A stretch of DNA of 64,000 nt from Roseateles sp. DAIF2 (GTDB taxonomy: Bacteria; Pseudomonadota; Gammaproteobacteria; Burkholderiales; Burkholderiaceae_C), in NCBI RefSeq assembly GCF_015624425.1, contig NZ_CP049919.1, positions 620,001 to 684,000 on the forward strand, read 5' to 3'. The notes below the pieces were generated by a model. The model ran no database searches, was not told the DNA's origin, and was given only the letters and a program-made list of their open reading frames with translations. The position numbers and the translations under genes were made by a program. Below, piece by piece: positions 55,167 through 64,000 of this stretch (within the stretch, counting starts at the first letter, position 1; each line of letters starts with the position of its first letter).

Positions 55167-55919
55167 CTACTCCGGAATCTTGACGTTCCAGCGTCGGCCC
55201 AGTTCGCGCAGCTCGCCGCGCGTGCGCATCTCGCTCATCGCCTGGTCCAGCGCGTCGCGCAAGGCCTGACCCTCGGCATGGCGCGGGAAGGCGAAATGCC
55301 CGCGCAGCTGGCCCAGCGGCGGCGCCAGCGGCTGCAGCTCGCGCGCCAGGCCCAGGCGTTGCAGCACCGGTTCGGTGTTGCGCTCGTTGCTGGCCAGCAG
55401 GTCCAGGCGGCCCAGGCGCAGCATCTGCAGCCCGGTGGCGACGTCGCGCACCGTGCTCAGGCGCTGCAGCCGGCCGCGCTCGCGCTCGAAGGCCTCGCCA
55501 TAGGCCCAGCCCTGCACCTGGCCGACGCTGAGCTCGACCAGCGCCGCATAGTCGCCCTGCCAGGCGGAGGCCCGGCCGCGCCGGGCGTAGAACACCAGCG
55601 CGTCCTCGTAGAAGGCCTGGGGTGAGAACAGGAAGCGCTGCTCGCGCTCCGGCGTGCGGTAGGGACCGACCAGGATGTCGGCCTGGCCCTGCTCCACCAT
55701 CGCCTGGGCGCGCAGCCAGGGGTAGATCTCGAAGCGCAGGCCATGGCCCAGGCGTGCCGCCGCGCGGCGCAGCAGCTCGACGCCCAGACCGTTGGGGCCC
55801 TCGGCATCGAGCTCGAAGATGCGCGGGAAGGCGGTGCCGACCACCAGCAGCTCGCGCGCCTGCGCGCCGCCCGCCAGGCCGAGGGCCAGGCACAGGGTAA
55901 GCAGGAGGCGGCGAAGCAT
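55167..55919 (-). CDS. Periplasmic substrate-binding protein, family 3 type
   Basis: A 250-residue protein with a signal peptide (1-21, ending AQA) and a bilobed SBP_bac_3 domain (LGVELLRRAAARLGHGLRFE, then WLRAQAMVEQGQADILVGPYRTPER and the late RDALDQAMSEMRTRGELRELG). Proteins of this kind without adjacent ABC genes often act as stand-alone polar-amino-acid binders or sensors in the DUF/TssQ-like group. The ATG at 55919 is chosen because the signal peptide begins there. It is 9 bp upstream of the PhoD gene on the same strand. Confidence 0.85.
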   Translation of the reverse strand: MLRRLLLTLCLALGLAGGAQARELLVVGTAFPRIFELDAEGPNGLGVELLRRAAARLGHGLRFEIYPWLRAQAMVEQGQADILVGPYRTPEREQRFLFSPQAFYEDALVFYARRGRASAWQGDYAALVELSVGQVQGWAYGEAFERERGRLQRLSTVRDVATGLQMLRLGRLDLLASNERNTEPVLQRLGLARELQPLAPPLGQLRGHFAFPRHAEGQALRDALDQAMSEMRTRGELRELGRRWNVKIPE

Positions 55920-56040
55920 CGGGGTGGCGGAAATCCTGTCGCCGAATGTAGCCGCTGGCGCCGTGGCCGGCACCCCGGGGCGCACCGGGGTGGGCTGGCT
56001 ATCATGCGCAGAATTTGGCTTTTGCCCGAGGGGCGTGCAG

Positions 56041-58317
56041 ATGGAGCGGAGGACACCGGACCCGGCTGGGGTGCAGGCCCAGCGCCTGCTGCGCTGGCTG
56101 CTGCTGGCCTATGTGCTGTTCGTGATCTACGGCAGCCTGGTGCCGCTGCATTACACGCCGCTCGACGGCGCGGCGCTGGAGCAGGCCTTCGCGCGGGCCC
56201 TGGCGGTGGGCGCGCCCTCGCGCACCGACTGGGCCACCAATCTGCTGCTGTTCGTGCCGCTGACGCCGCTGGCGCTGGCGGCCTGGCCGGCGCGGCGCGG
56301 CGCGGCGCTGGCGCCGCGGGTGCTGGTCATCGTGCTGGCGGGCCTCGTGCTGTCCTGCGCGGTGGAGGTGGCGCAGCTGTTCTTTCCGCCGCGCACTGCC
56401 TCGGCCAGCGATGTGCTGGCCCAGACCCTGGGCGGGCTGATCGGCCTGGCGCTGGCGCGCTGGCGCGGGCCACAGGCGCGGCAATGGTTGCTGGGCTTTT
56501 TCCATGCGCAGGCGGGGCGCCAGGACCGGCAGCGCCGGCTGCTGCAGGCCTATCTGGCGATCCTGCTGAGCTTCAGCCTGCTGCCGCTGGACCTGACCCT
56601 GAGCCCGGTCGAGCTGTATCACAAGTGGCGCGAGGGGCGGGTGATCCTCTGGCCCTTCGTCGGCTCGAAGAGCGGCTGGGACCTGCTGTACGAGGTCTTC
56701 ACCGATGTGCTGGTCTGGGTGCCGGTGGGTTTGCTGCTGGTGCGCCAGGGCCGGCGCAGCCTGGGCCGGGTGCTGGCCTGGGGTGTGGGCCTGGCGCTGG
56801 CGCTGGAGCTTCTGCAGCTGCCGGTCTACAGCCGGGTCAGCGATATCAACGATGTGCTGAGCAGCGTCGTCGGCCTGAGCCTGGGCTGGGCGCTGCGCCC
56901 GCTGCTGGGCTGGCCTGCGGCGCGCTGGCAGGCGCTGCTGGCGCGCCACGGCGGCCGGCTCTGGTGGGGCTGGCTGCTGCTGACCCTGGCGCTGTTCTGG
57001 TTCCCCTTCGAGCTGCGGGTGCCGAGCGGCGCCGAGCTGTGGGCGGCGCTGAGCCAGCCGCTGCTGTTCAACTACTACCAGGGCAGCGAGTTCAATGCGG
57101 TCAACGAGCTGCTGCGCAAGCTGGCGCTGTTCCTGCCCGGCGGGCTGATCGCCGGCGCGCGGCTGCGGCCGGGCGGCGGGCTGGGGCGGCCGCTGGGCGC
57201 GCTGGTGCTGGTGGCGCTGCTGGTGGAGGGCGGCCAGCTCTGGCTGGTCGACAAGGTGGCCGATCTCAGCGATGTGCTGATCGAGAGCGCGGGCGGCCTG
57301 GCGGGCCTCTTGATCGCGCGCTGGCTGCGGGCGGCACCGGCCGCTGCCGCCACGACCGTTGCTCCTGTCGCCCCTGCGGTCGCCGCCCCCGCGCCGCGGA
57401 CGTCGGCCGCGCCGAGCGGCCCGGCCTGGCGGCCGCATCTGCTGGCCTGGTTGGGTTTGGCGCTGCTGCTGGACCTGGGGCTGCGCCTGCCGATGGTGCC
57501 CTACAACCTGCGCGAGCTGCTGCTGCCGGGCTGGGGCTCGACCCTGTCGGCGCTGGGCCTGGCCGGGGCGGCTTACCTCTGCGCCAACGGGCCTTTTCTG
57601 CTGCTGCGGCCGCGCTGGCGTGCGGCGCTGCTGCTGTTCCCGCTCGGCCTGGTGGCGCAGGCGCTGGCGGTGTTCCTGCTGCTGAGGATCAGCGTGCCGC
57701 TGGAGAGCCTGCACGACATCCTGGGCGCGCCGGTGCTGGACTGGCCGCCGGTGCTGGAGCTGCTGGGGCGCTATCTGCTGCTGCACCTGGCCCTGGTGAA
57801 CCAGGTGCTGGGTGCGCTGCTGCTGCTGCGCCTGCTGCTGCAGCGCGCGGGCGCGCTGGCCGATCTGCTGTACTGGATCGGCGCCAGCGCGCTGCTGGCC
57901 TGGCCGCTGTACCAGCTGATCGTGGTGCAGGCCGCGACCGACAACCTGGTCGAGCTGATGGCCTGGAACGCCAGCTTCGCGGCCGCGGCGGTGCTGGCCG
58001 CGGCGCTGTGCCTGATCTGCCTGGCGGCCGGCGCGCTGCTGATGGCGGCCTGGCGGCGCAGCCTCGGCTTCGGGCTGCTGGCCCTGCTGGCGGCGGGCGG
58101 CGGCGCGGCGCTGAGCTGGCTGGGCACCGAGGCGATGATCGTCAAGTACGGGCGGGTGTTCTCGGCCCTGCAGTTCCTGCTCAGCGCCGACCGCCAGCAC
58201 TATGCGCCGGCGCGCGAGCTGGCGCTGCGCGGCGCGCTGGCGCTGGCGGTGCTGGTGTTGGGGCTGGCGCTGCTGCAGGCGCTGAGCTGGCGCCAGGCGC
58301 TGCGGGCGGGTAAGTGA
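56041..58317 (+). CDS. Membrane protein with three tandem VanZ-like units
   Basis: A 758-residue inner-membrane protein. Three VanZ-type repeats are visible by the shared pattern ExxQL...(S/N)DVL: E109/Q112 with D124, E256/Q259 with D271, and E396/Q399 with D411, spaced about 147 and 140 residues apart. Each is preceded by three hydrophobic helices and an NLLLFVPL-like segment (67-74). An Ala/Pro-rich linker (about 430-458) leads to seven or so further helices (460-750) with no motif I recognise. VanZ proteins reduce teicoplanin binding or sit in glycan loci by unknown means; single-unit forms are usual. GAGGGG precedes the ATG at 56041. Confidence 0.8.
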   Translation: MERRTPDPAGVQAQRLLRWLLLAYVLFVIYGSLVPLHYTPLDGAALEQAFARALAVGAPSRTDWATNLLLFVPLTPLALAAWPARRGAALAPRVLVIVLAGLVLSCAVEVAQLFFPPRTASASDVLAQTLGGLIGLALARWRGPQARQWLLGFFHAQAGRQDRQRRLLQAYLAILLSFSLLPLDLTLSPVELYHKWREGRVILWPFVGSKSGWDLLYEVFTDVLVWVPVGLLLVRQGRRSLGRVLAWGVGLALALELLQLPVYSRVSDINDVLSSVVGLSLGWALRPLLGWPAARWQALLARHGGRLWWGWLLLTLALFWFPFELRVPSGAELWAALSQPLLFNYYQGSEFNAVNELLRKLALFLPGGLIAGARLRPGGGLGRPLGALVLVALLVEGGQLWLVDKVADLSDVLIESAGGLAGLLIARWLRAAPAAAATTVAPVAPAVAAPAPRTSAAPSGPAWRPHLLAWLGLALLLDLGLRLPMVPYNLRELLLPGWGSTLSALGLAGAAYLCANGPFLLLRPRWRAALLLFPLGLVAQALAVFLLLRISVPLESLHDILGAPVLDWPPVLELLGRYLLLHLALVNQVLGALLLLRLLLQRAGALADLLYWIGASALLAWPLYQLIVVQAATDNLVELMAWNASFAAAAVLAAALCLICLAAGALLMAAWRRSLGFGLLALLAAGGGAALSWLGTEAMIVKYGRVFSALQFLLSADRQHYAPARELALRGALALAVLVLGLALLQALSWRQALRAGK

Positions 58318-58354
58318 GGCTCGGTATCATTCGCGCCCCTGCCCCCGATTTCCC

Positions 58355-60448
58355 ATGGCCAACGCGTCCCATTCCCTGAACCCCGCCCAGATGGAGGCGG
58401 TCCATCACCTGCACGGCCCCTGTCTGGTGATCGCCGGCGCCGGCTCGGGCAAGACCAGCGTGATCACGCAGAAGCTGGCGCGCCTGCTGCAGTCGGGCTA
58501 CCAGGCCAAGAACATCGCGGCCATCACCTTCACCAACAAGGCCGCGCAGGAGATGCGCGAGCGCGCCAAGAAGCTGATCGGCGCGCGCGCCGCGAAGGAC
58601 CTGGTGATCGCCACCTTCCACTCCCTGGGCGTGCGCATCCTGCGCAGCGAGGGCTCGCGCGTCGGGCTGAAGGAGCAGTTCTCGATCCTCGACAGCGACG
58701 ATGTGCTGGGCGTGCTGCGCGATGCCGGCGGCACGGTGGATGCCAAGCAGGCGCAGCGCTGGCAATGGACCATCTCGCTGTGGAAGAACCAGAATCTGAC
58801 GCCCAGGCAGGCGCTGGCGATCGCCAAGGACGACGACGAGCGCGCCGCCGCGATCGTGATGGAGCGCTACCAGGAACGCCTGGCGGCCTACCAGGCGGTG
58901 GACTTCGACGACCTGATCTCGCTGCCGCTGCGCCTGTTCCAGGACGACGCCGAGGCGCGCGGCAAATGGCAGGACACCCTGCGCTATGTGCTGGTCGACG
59001 AGTACCAGGACACCAACGCGGTGCAGTACGAGCTGCTGAAACAGCTGGTCGGCGAGCGCGGCATGTTCACCGCGGTGGGCGACGACGACCAGAGCATCTA
59101 CGGCTGGCGCGGCGCGACGATCGAGAACCTGAAGCGCCTGCCGGTCGACTATCCGAACCTGAAGGTGATCCCGCTGGAGCAGAACTACCGCTCCACCGGC
59201 GCGATCCTGCGCGCGGCCAACAATGTGATCGGCGGCAACCCCAAGCTGTTCCCGAAGAAGCTGTGGAGCGAGTTCGGCGAGGGCGAGCCGGTCAGCCTGA
59301 TCGAATCGGACGGCGAGGACCATGAGGCCGAGCGCGCGGTGGCGCGCATCCAGGCGATCCGCGCCAATGGCGGCACGGTCAGCGGCGGCGGCGAGGGCGT
59401 GGCCGCGGTGAACTTCAGCGACTTCGCGATCCTCTACCGCGCGAATCACCAGGCCCGCGTGTTTGAGCAGGCGCTGCGCCGCGCGCAGATCCCCTACAAG
59501 GTCTCGGGTGGCCAGAGCTTCTTCGACCGCGCCGAGATCAAGGACCTGTGCTCCTGGCTGCGCCTCCTGGTGAACCAGGACGACGATCCGGCCTTCCTGC
59601 GCGCCGTCACCACGCCCAAGCGCGGCATCGGCCACCAGACCCTGGCGGCGCTGAGCCAGTTCTCGGGGCGCTGGAAATGCAGCATGTTCGAGGCCCTGTT
59701 CGCCGAGAGCCTGGGCACGGCCCTGTCCAGCAAGGCGATCGGCTCGCTGCACGAGTTCGGCCGCTACCTGAACGACCTGGAGTACCGCGCCCGCCATGCG
59801 GTCGGCGCCGAGGAGGCCAAGCCGCTGCTGATGGAATGGCTGACCGACATCGGCTACGAGCAGCATCTGCTGGACAACGAGGAGAACGAGAAGGTGGCCG
59901 CGGCCCGCTGGGGCAATGTGCTGGACTTCGTCGACTGGGTGGCCAAGCGCTGCGGCGGCGAGATCACCCAGGACGGCGGCGCCACCTTCGAGGAGCCGAA
60001 GAAATCGGTGCTCGACGTGGCACAGACCATCAGCGTGATCCTCTCGCTGGCCGAGCGCGGCGACGAGCAGGACCAGGTGGTGCTGACCACGCTGCATGCC
60101 AGCAAGGGCCTGGAATGGCCGCATGTCTTCCTGGCCGGCGTCAACGAGGGCCTGCTGCCCTTCAAGGCCGACGACGAGGAGATGACCGCGCACCGCCTGG
60201 AGGAGGAGCGGCGCCTGATGTACGTCGGCATCACCCGCGCGCGCAAGACCCTGGCCGTCTCGACCCTGCGCCGGCGCAAGAAGGGCCGCGAGACCGTGAT
60301 GGGCATTCCCAGCCGCTTCATCAAGGAGATGAAGCTGGACGAGAGCGGCGGCGTCAAGGAAGACCCGCGCGAAAAGCTCAAGCGCATGCGCGAGCAGCTG
60401 GCCGCGAAGGCGGCGGTGAGCGCGGCGGCGCAGAAGCAGGGCGAGTAG
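58355..60448 (+). CDS. rep: ATP-dependent DNA helicase Rep
   Basis: A 697-residue superfamily-1A 3'-to-5' helicase that clears proteins ahead of replication forks. Motif I GAGSGKT (28-34), motif Ia ITFTNKAAQEM, motif II DEYQDTN, motif III GDDDQSIYGWRGA, motif IV PLEQNYRST, motif V LTTLHASKGLEW and motif VI YVGITRARK are all intact. The length and GxGxK C-terminal region suit Rep better than UvrD. It follows the VanZ-like gene by 37 bp, with a GC-rich hairpin (60485-60513) 36 bp after its stop. Confidence 0.94.
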   Translation: MANASHSLNPAQMEAVHHLHGPCLVIAGAGSGKTSVITQKLARLLQSGYQAKNIAAITFTNKAAQEMRERAKKLIGARAAKDLVIATFHSLGVRILRSEGSRVGLKEQFSILDSDDVLGVLRDAGGTVDAKQAQRWQWTISLWKNQNLTPRQALAIAKDDDERAAAIVMERYQERLAAYQAVDFDDLISLPLRLFQDDAEARGKWQDTLRYVLVDEYQDTNAVQYELLKQLVGERGMFTAVGDDDQSIYGWRGATIENLKRLPVDYPNLKVIPLEQNYRSTGAILRAANNVIGGNPKLFPKKLWSEFGEGEPVSLIESDGEDHEAERAVARIQAIRANGGTVSGGGEGVAAVNFSDFAILYRANHQARVFEQALRRAQIPYKVSGGQSFFDRAEIKDLCSWLRLLVNQDDDPAFLRAVTTPKRGIGHQTLAALSQFSGRWKCSMFEALFAESLGTALSSKAIGSLHEFGRYLNDLEYRARHAVGAEEAKPLLMEWLTDIGYEQHLLDNEENEKVAAARWGNVLDFVDWVAKRCGGEITQDGGATFEEPKKSVLDVAQTISVILSLAERGDEQDQVVLTTLHASKGLEWPHVFLAGVNEGLLPFKADDEEMTAHRLEEERRLMYVGITRARKTLAVSTLRRRKKGRETVMGIPSRFIKEMKLDESGGVKEDPREKLKRMREQLAAKAAVSAAAQKQGE

Positions 60449-60484
60449 GGCGTTGTCGGTGGGCTGAGGGGAAACACCCACCAA

Positions 60485-60513
60485 GGCGGGGACCGCCCGG
60501 GCGGATTCCCGCC
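60485..60513 (+). other. GC-rich hairpin after rep
   Basis: GGCGGG-GA-CCGCCC (60485-60498) pairs with the following GGGCGG-AT-TCCCGCC (60499-60513) through both GC blocks, leaving small mismatches. No U-run follows, so it may be a Rho-assisted 3' end rather than an intrinsic terminator. Confidence 0.4.
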
Positions 60514-60548
60514 GGAGAATGCGGCGGCTCATTTGGGAGCCCACAACG

Positions 60549-61034
60549 ATGAAAAGACCGATCCTGCTCACGCTCGCGGCGCTGGCCGCCTTCTATGCCC
60601 ATGCGCGCTTGTCGTTCGCCGAACCCAAGGTGGCGTCTTGGCTGGTCCAGCATTCGGCCAGGGCCATGTCCGGCGACAGCGCGGCCTGCGACGACTATGT
60701 CGACCAGGTGGAGGTGAACCTGATCGCCGACGGCCGGCGCGGCAAATGGGAAGTGGAGGGTGGCAAGGAGGAGATGTGCGGCTACCTGAAGCAGGCGGCC
60801 GCGGCCTTCACGGTGCTGCAGGCGCGCACCCATTCCGAGTTCGACGAGATCCGCATCGTGCGCGAGGGCTTCCCCTGGACCAGCGCGCGGGTCAGCTACA
60901 GCCAGCGCATGACGGTGCAGGCGGACGGTCTGCCGGCCATGACGGTGAAGGGCGAGGACGAGCTTGTCGTCGTGCGCACGCTGACCGGCCTGAAGATCAA
61001 GTCGCTCAAATCGAGGTCCAGCGGCGGGCTCTGA
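60549..61034 (+). CDS. Hypothetical exported protein
   Basis: A 161-residue protein with a likely signal peptide (about 1-24, ending SFA) and no recognised domain. Two cysteines (in AACDDY and EMCGY, about 40 residues apart) could pair in the periplasm. The mixed helix-strand pattern (HSARAMSGDSAACDDYVDQV, TVLQARTHSEFDEIRI, RVSYSQRMTV) is compatible with an NTF2-like or similar small fold, but that is only an impression. The ATG at 60549 suits the signal peptide; an upstream in-frame ATG would add ten polar residues. It stands alone between rep and alaC. Confidence 0.6.
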   Translation: MKRPILLTLAALAAFYAHARLSFAEPKVASWLVQHSARAMSGDSAACDDYVDQVEVNLIADGRRGKWEVEGGKEEMCGYLKQAAAAFTVLQARTHSEFDEIRIVREGFPWTSARVSYSQRMTVQADGLPAMTVKGEDELVVVRTLTGLKIKSLKSRSSGGL

Positions 61035-61166
61035 GCGAGCGATCGATTGATCGATGGGGCGGTGGGGCGGTGGGGCCGGAGTTTTCGGCTAGCATCCACC
61101 CCGGTCCGGTGCCATTGCCGGCCACGTCGCTCGGACGGTTCCGGGCGCTTACGTGAGACACACCAC

Positions 61167-62378
61167 ATGACTTCTGCCTCTTCCGGCAGCAAGCGCCGCT
61201 TCGCGCGCATCGATCGCCTGCCCCCCTACGTCTTCAACATCACCGCCGAGCTGCGGGCGGCCGCGCGGCGGCGGGGCGAGGACATCATCGACATGAGCAT
61301 GGGCAACCCCGATGGGGCCACGCCGCCGCACATCGTCGCCAAGCTCAACGAGGTCTCGCTGCGGCCCGACACGCATGGCTACTCGGCCAGCAAGGGCATC
61401 CCGCGCCTGCGCCGCGCGATCTCGCATTGGTACGAGCGGCGCTACGGCGTCGCGATCGATCCGGACAGCGAGGCCATCGTCACGATCGGTTCCAAGGAGG
61501 GCCTGGCGCACCTGATGCTGGCCACCTTGGACCGCGGCGACACGGTGCTGGTGCCCGACCCCAGCTACCCGATCCACATCTACGGCGCGGTGATCGCCGG
61601 TGCCGACATCCGCGCGATTCCCGTCTCCAGCGAGGTGGACTTCTTCGCCGAGCTGGAGAGGACCATCCGCGGCAGCTATCCGAAACCCAAGATGATGGTG
61701 TTCGGCTTCCCGTCGAACCCGACCGCGCAATGCGTGGATTTGAGCTTCTTCGAGCGCGTCGTCGCGCTGGCGAAGAAGCACGACATCCTGGTGGTGCACG
61801 ACCTGGCCTATGCCGACATCGTGTTCGACGGCTACCAGGCGCCTTCGATCATGCAGGTACCCGGCGCCAAGGACGTGGCGGTCGAGTTCTTCACCTTGAG
61901 CAAGAGCTACAACATGGCCGGCTGGCGCGTCGGCTTCATGGTCGGCAATGCCGATCTGGTGGCCGCGCTGGCGCGCATCAAGAGCTATCACGACTACGGC
62001 ACCTTCACGCCGCTGCAGGTCGCGGCGATCGCCGCGCTGGAGGGCGACCAGCAATGCGTGAAGGACATCGCGGCCAGCTACCAGCGCCGCCGCGACGTGC
62101 TCTACAAGGGCCTGACCGAGGCCGGCTGGGCGGTCGACTGCCCCAAGGCCAGCATGTACATCTGGGCCCGCATCCCCGAGCCCTACCGCGAGCTGGGCTC
62201 GCTGGAGTTCGCGCGCCAGCTGCTGGCCAAGGCCAAGGTCAGCGTCTCGCCCGGCATCGGCTTCGGCGACCATGGCGACGGCCATGTGCGCTTCGCGCTG
62301 ATCGAGAACGAGTCGCGCATCCGCCAGGCGGTGCGCGGCATCAAGGCGATGTTCAAGGCCGACGGCCTGATGGGCTGA
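61167..62378 (+). CDS. alaC: Glutamate-pyruvate aminotransferase (AlaC type)
   Basis: A 403-residue fold-type I aminotransferase making alanine from pyruvate and glutamate. [10 protein letters not shown] near the start and DMSMGNPDG (42-50) are the AlaC/YfdZ signature. PLP residues are N184, D212, Y215, Schiff-base K246 in [12 protein letters not shown] and R254. The promoter region (61035-61166) has a tandem GGGGCGGT stretch and a GATCGAT-rich segment but no clear regulator site. The gene is monocistronic; homologues in betaproteobacteria often sit upstream of homoserine dehydrogenase, which is not the case here. Confidence 0.93.
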   Translation: MTSASSGSKRRFARIDRLPPYVFNITAELRAAARRRGEDIIDMSMGNPDGATPPHIVAKLNEVSLRPDTHGYSASKGIPRLRRAISHWYERRYGVAIDPDSEAIVTIGSKEGLAHLMLATLDRGDTVLVPDPSYPIHIYGAVIAGADIRAIPVSSEVDFFAELERTIRGSYPKPKMMVFGFPSNPTAQCVDLSFFERVVALAKKHDILVVHDLAYADIVFDGYQAPSIMQVPGAKDVAVEFFTLSKSYNMAGWRVGFMVGNADLVAALARIKSYHDYGTFTPLQVAAIAALEGDQQCVKDIAASYQRRRDVLYKGLTEAGWAVDCPKASMYIWARIPEPYRELGSLEFARQLLAKAKVSVSPGIGFGDHGDGHVRFALIENESRIRQAVRGIKAMFKADGLMG

Positions 62379-62501
62379 ACGGGTGGAGGGGCGCTGTGCG
62401 CCCGCCGGCGGCAGAAGCTTATGGGGATTGGGTATTTGCCCGGTCCCGCGGAAGCGGGCAGCATTCAGGGTTTTCCACGAGAAGACCGAGACCCCTGCCC
62501 C

Positions 62502-64000
62502 ATGCGACGCCGCAGCCCCTTCCGAACCTCCCTTGCCCTCGCCGCCCTGCTGGCCCTGGGCGCCGCCGCCACGACGACGGCGGTCCAGGCCAAGCCGCTG
62601 CGCTGGGCCAGCCAGGGCGATGTGCAGAGCTTCGACCCGCATGCCTATAACAGCGCGTTGAACAACCAGTTCAACGCCTTCGTCTACGAGGGCCTGGTGG
62701 CTTACGACCAGCAGTTCACGATCGAGCCGGCGCTGGCCTCGAAGTGGACCCAGGTGGAGCCGACGCGCTGGCGCTTCGAGCTGCGCCCGGGCGTGAAGTT
62801 CCACGACGGCACGCCGCTGACGGCCGACGACGTGGTGTTCTCCTTCGAGCGCGCGCTGGCGCCCAGCTCCAACTTCAAGGTGCTGCTGCAGGGCGTCAGC
62901 GGCGTGAAGAAGCTGTCGGCCGGCAGCGTCGAGATCCAGCTCTCGGCGCCGAACCCGGTGCTGCTGCGCCAGATCAGCGGCGTGCGCATCATGTCGAAGG
63001 ACTGGTCGCTGAAGCACAAGATCGAGAAGCCGCAGAACTTCGCGCAGAAGGAAGAGACCCATGCGGTGCGCAATGCCAACGGCACCGGCCCCTTTGTGCT
63101 GAAGAGCAGCCAGCCCGGCATCAAGACCGAGCTGGCGGTCAATCCGAACTGGTGGGGCAAGCTGCAGGGCAATGTCAGCCAGATCGTCTACACGCCGATC
63201 ACCTCGGACGCGACCCGCCTGGCCGCGCTGCTGTCGGGCGAGCTGGACTTCGTGCTCGATCCCGCGCCGCAGGACGTGCCCAAGCTGCGCAGCACGCCGG
63301 GCGTGAAGATCATCGAGGGCGCCGAGTTCCGCACCATCTTCCTGGGCCTGGACCAGGCCAGCGAGGAACTGTCCAGCAGCAACGTCAAGGGCCGCAACCC
63401 CTTCAAGGACCTGCGCGTGCGCCAGGCCCTGTACCAGGCGATCGACATCGAGGCGCTGAAGCGCGTGACGATGCGCGGCCTCTCGCAGCCGGCCGGCTCG
63501 CTGGTCGCGCCACAGGCCGATGGCTGGACCGCCGAGGGCGAGCGCCGCCTGCCCTTCGACGCCGCGCGCGCCAAGGCCCTGCTGGCCGAGGCCGGCTACC
63601 CGGAGGGCTTCTCGGTGCAGCTGGACTGCCCGAACGACCGCTATGTCAACGACGAGGAGATCTGCAAGGCGCTGACCTCGATGTGGGCCAAGGTCGGCGT
63701 GCAGGCCAAGCTGGCCAGCCAGGGCTCCAGCGTCTACTTCCCCAAGCTGCAGCGCAAGGAAAGCAATCTGCACCTGCTGGGTTGGGGCGTGGCCACCTTC
63801 GACGCGCTGTACTCGCTGCAGGCCCTGGTGCACAGCCCGGTGGGCCAGGACGGCAGCTGGAACTACGGCCGCTATGCCAATCCCAAGCTGGATGCGCTGA
63901 TCGATGCCGCCAAGGTCGAGGGCGATGTTGCCAAGCGCCGCGGCCAGCTGCAGCAGGCGCTGAAGATCGTGCAGGACGATGTGGCGGTGATCCCGCTGCA
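62502..64000 (+). CDS. Peptide ABC-transporter substrate-binding protein (DppA-like), cut by window edge
   Basis: The first 499 residues of a periplasmic family-5 binding protein for oligopeptides. A signal peptide (about 1-30, ending VQA) precedes the opening KPLRWASQGDVQSFDPHAYN, which is typical of the family. WRFELRPGVKFHDGTPLTADDVVFS (about 91-115) is the SBP_bac_5 signature, and RQALYQAID with GRNPFKDLRV follows. The C-terminus and any permease genes lie beyond the window. The ATG at 62502 fits the signal peptide; the upstream 123 bp include a CCCGC/GCGGG hairpin (62443-62459). Confidence 0.93.
   Translation, partial: MRRRSPFRTSLALAALLALGAAATTTAVQAKPLRWASQGDVQSFDPHAYNSALNNQFNAFVYEGLVAYDQQFTIEPALASKWTQVEPTRWRFELRPGVKFHDGTPLTADDVVFSFERALAPSSNFKVLLQGVSGVKKLSAGSVEIQLSAPNPVLLRQISGVRIMSKDWSLKHKIEKPQNFAQKEETHAVRNANGTGPFVLKSSQPGIKTELAVNPNWWGKLQGNVSQIVYTPITSDATRLAALLSGELDFVLDPAPQDVPKLRSTPGVKIIEGAEFRTIFLGLDQASEELSSSNVKGRNPFKDLRVRQALYQAIDIEALKRVTMRGLSQPAGSLVAPQADGWTAEGERRLPFDAARAKALLAEAGYPEGFSVQLDCPNDRYVNDEEICKALTSMWAKVGVQAKLASQGSSVYFPKLQRKESNLHLLGWGVATFDALYSLQALVHSPVGQDGSWNYGRYANPKLDALIDAAKVEGDVAKRRGQLQQALKIVQDDVAVIPL

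Noticed and set aside
61035..61166. GATCGATTGATCGAT and repeated GGGGCGGT stretches before alaC as a tandem repeat or operator
   Set aside because: Two or three imperfect short copies only; could be chance in GC-rich intergenic DNA.

Overview
The window is very GC-rich (roughly 70% by eye, not counted), densely packed and rich in overlapping stop/start codons. A PEP-CTERM protein, a CHASE4-GGDEF cyclase, a Neisseria-like CsgG/DUF4810/GNA1162 lipoprotein trio and the order atpIBEFHAGDC ... hemE-priA point to a betaproteobacterium. The best guess is Burkholderiales of the Roseateles/Pelomonas/Rubrivivax type. The order assignment is fairly safe and the genus is a guess. No rRNA, tRNA, CRISPR array or transposase gene was seen.

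Layout. 1-9.9 kb: the N-terminus of a cytochrome P450 with a divergent AraC regulator; an unusual serine hydroxymethyltransferase-like enzyme divergent from a GcvA-type LysR gene that runs into the glutathione-dependent formaldehyde pair frmA-fghA; a metallophosphoesterase; a MarR repressor divergent from a ferric-siderophore reductase and an O-methyltransferase; a PEP-CTERM GDSL esterase. 10-16.5 kb: the ABC-F protein Uup; a cyclic-nucleotide-binding/thioredoxin-reductase-like fusion beside a membrane diguanylate cyclase; then a more A/T-rich two-gene unit that looks like a peptidoglycan-cleaving effector (lytic transglycosylase plus LysM) with a periplasmic LprI-type inhibitor. 16.5-30 kb: a MocR regulator, a coupled operon of DMT exporter, Asp/Glu racemase and aminotransferase preceded by a near-identical copy of the MocR promoter motif, and a run of small metabolic and detoxification genes (GNATs, PhzF, VOC, AlaX, GST, cytochrome c', cytochrome b561, SMP-30).

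30-37.5 kb: the complete F1Fo-ATP synthase operon. Hairpins sit in front of atpF, atpG and atpC, where the required subunit number falls. A 33-nt pyrimidine tract precedes atpE, where it rises. Strong terminators end the operon. 37.6-48.6 kb: the CsgG/DUF4810/GNA1162 lipoprotein operon, a hexose-6-phosphate mutarotase, a lemA-TPM-TPM operon, hemE, priA with an upstream DnaA-box-like site, a flavin disulfide reductase and a murein endopeptidase. 48.6-64 kb: an S9 peptidase, an AEC carrier, a membrane-anchored pseudokinase, a PhoD-type phosphatase, a periplasmic binding protein, a protein with three tandem VanZ units, Rep helicase, AlaC aminotransferase and the start of a peptide ABC-transporter binding protein.

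Non-coding structure worth attention: two inverted-repeat elements (40396-40633 with perfect 19-bp ends; 53318-53586 with perfect 24-bp ends and two long internal hairpins), each lying between convergent genes and overlapping their stop codons; a dispersed palindromic repeat present twice (27201-27272 and, inverted, 46332-46405); and several operator-like palindromes beside divergent regulators.
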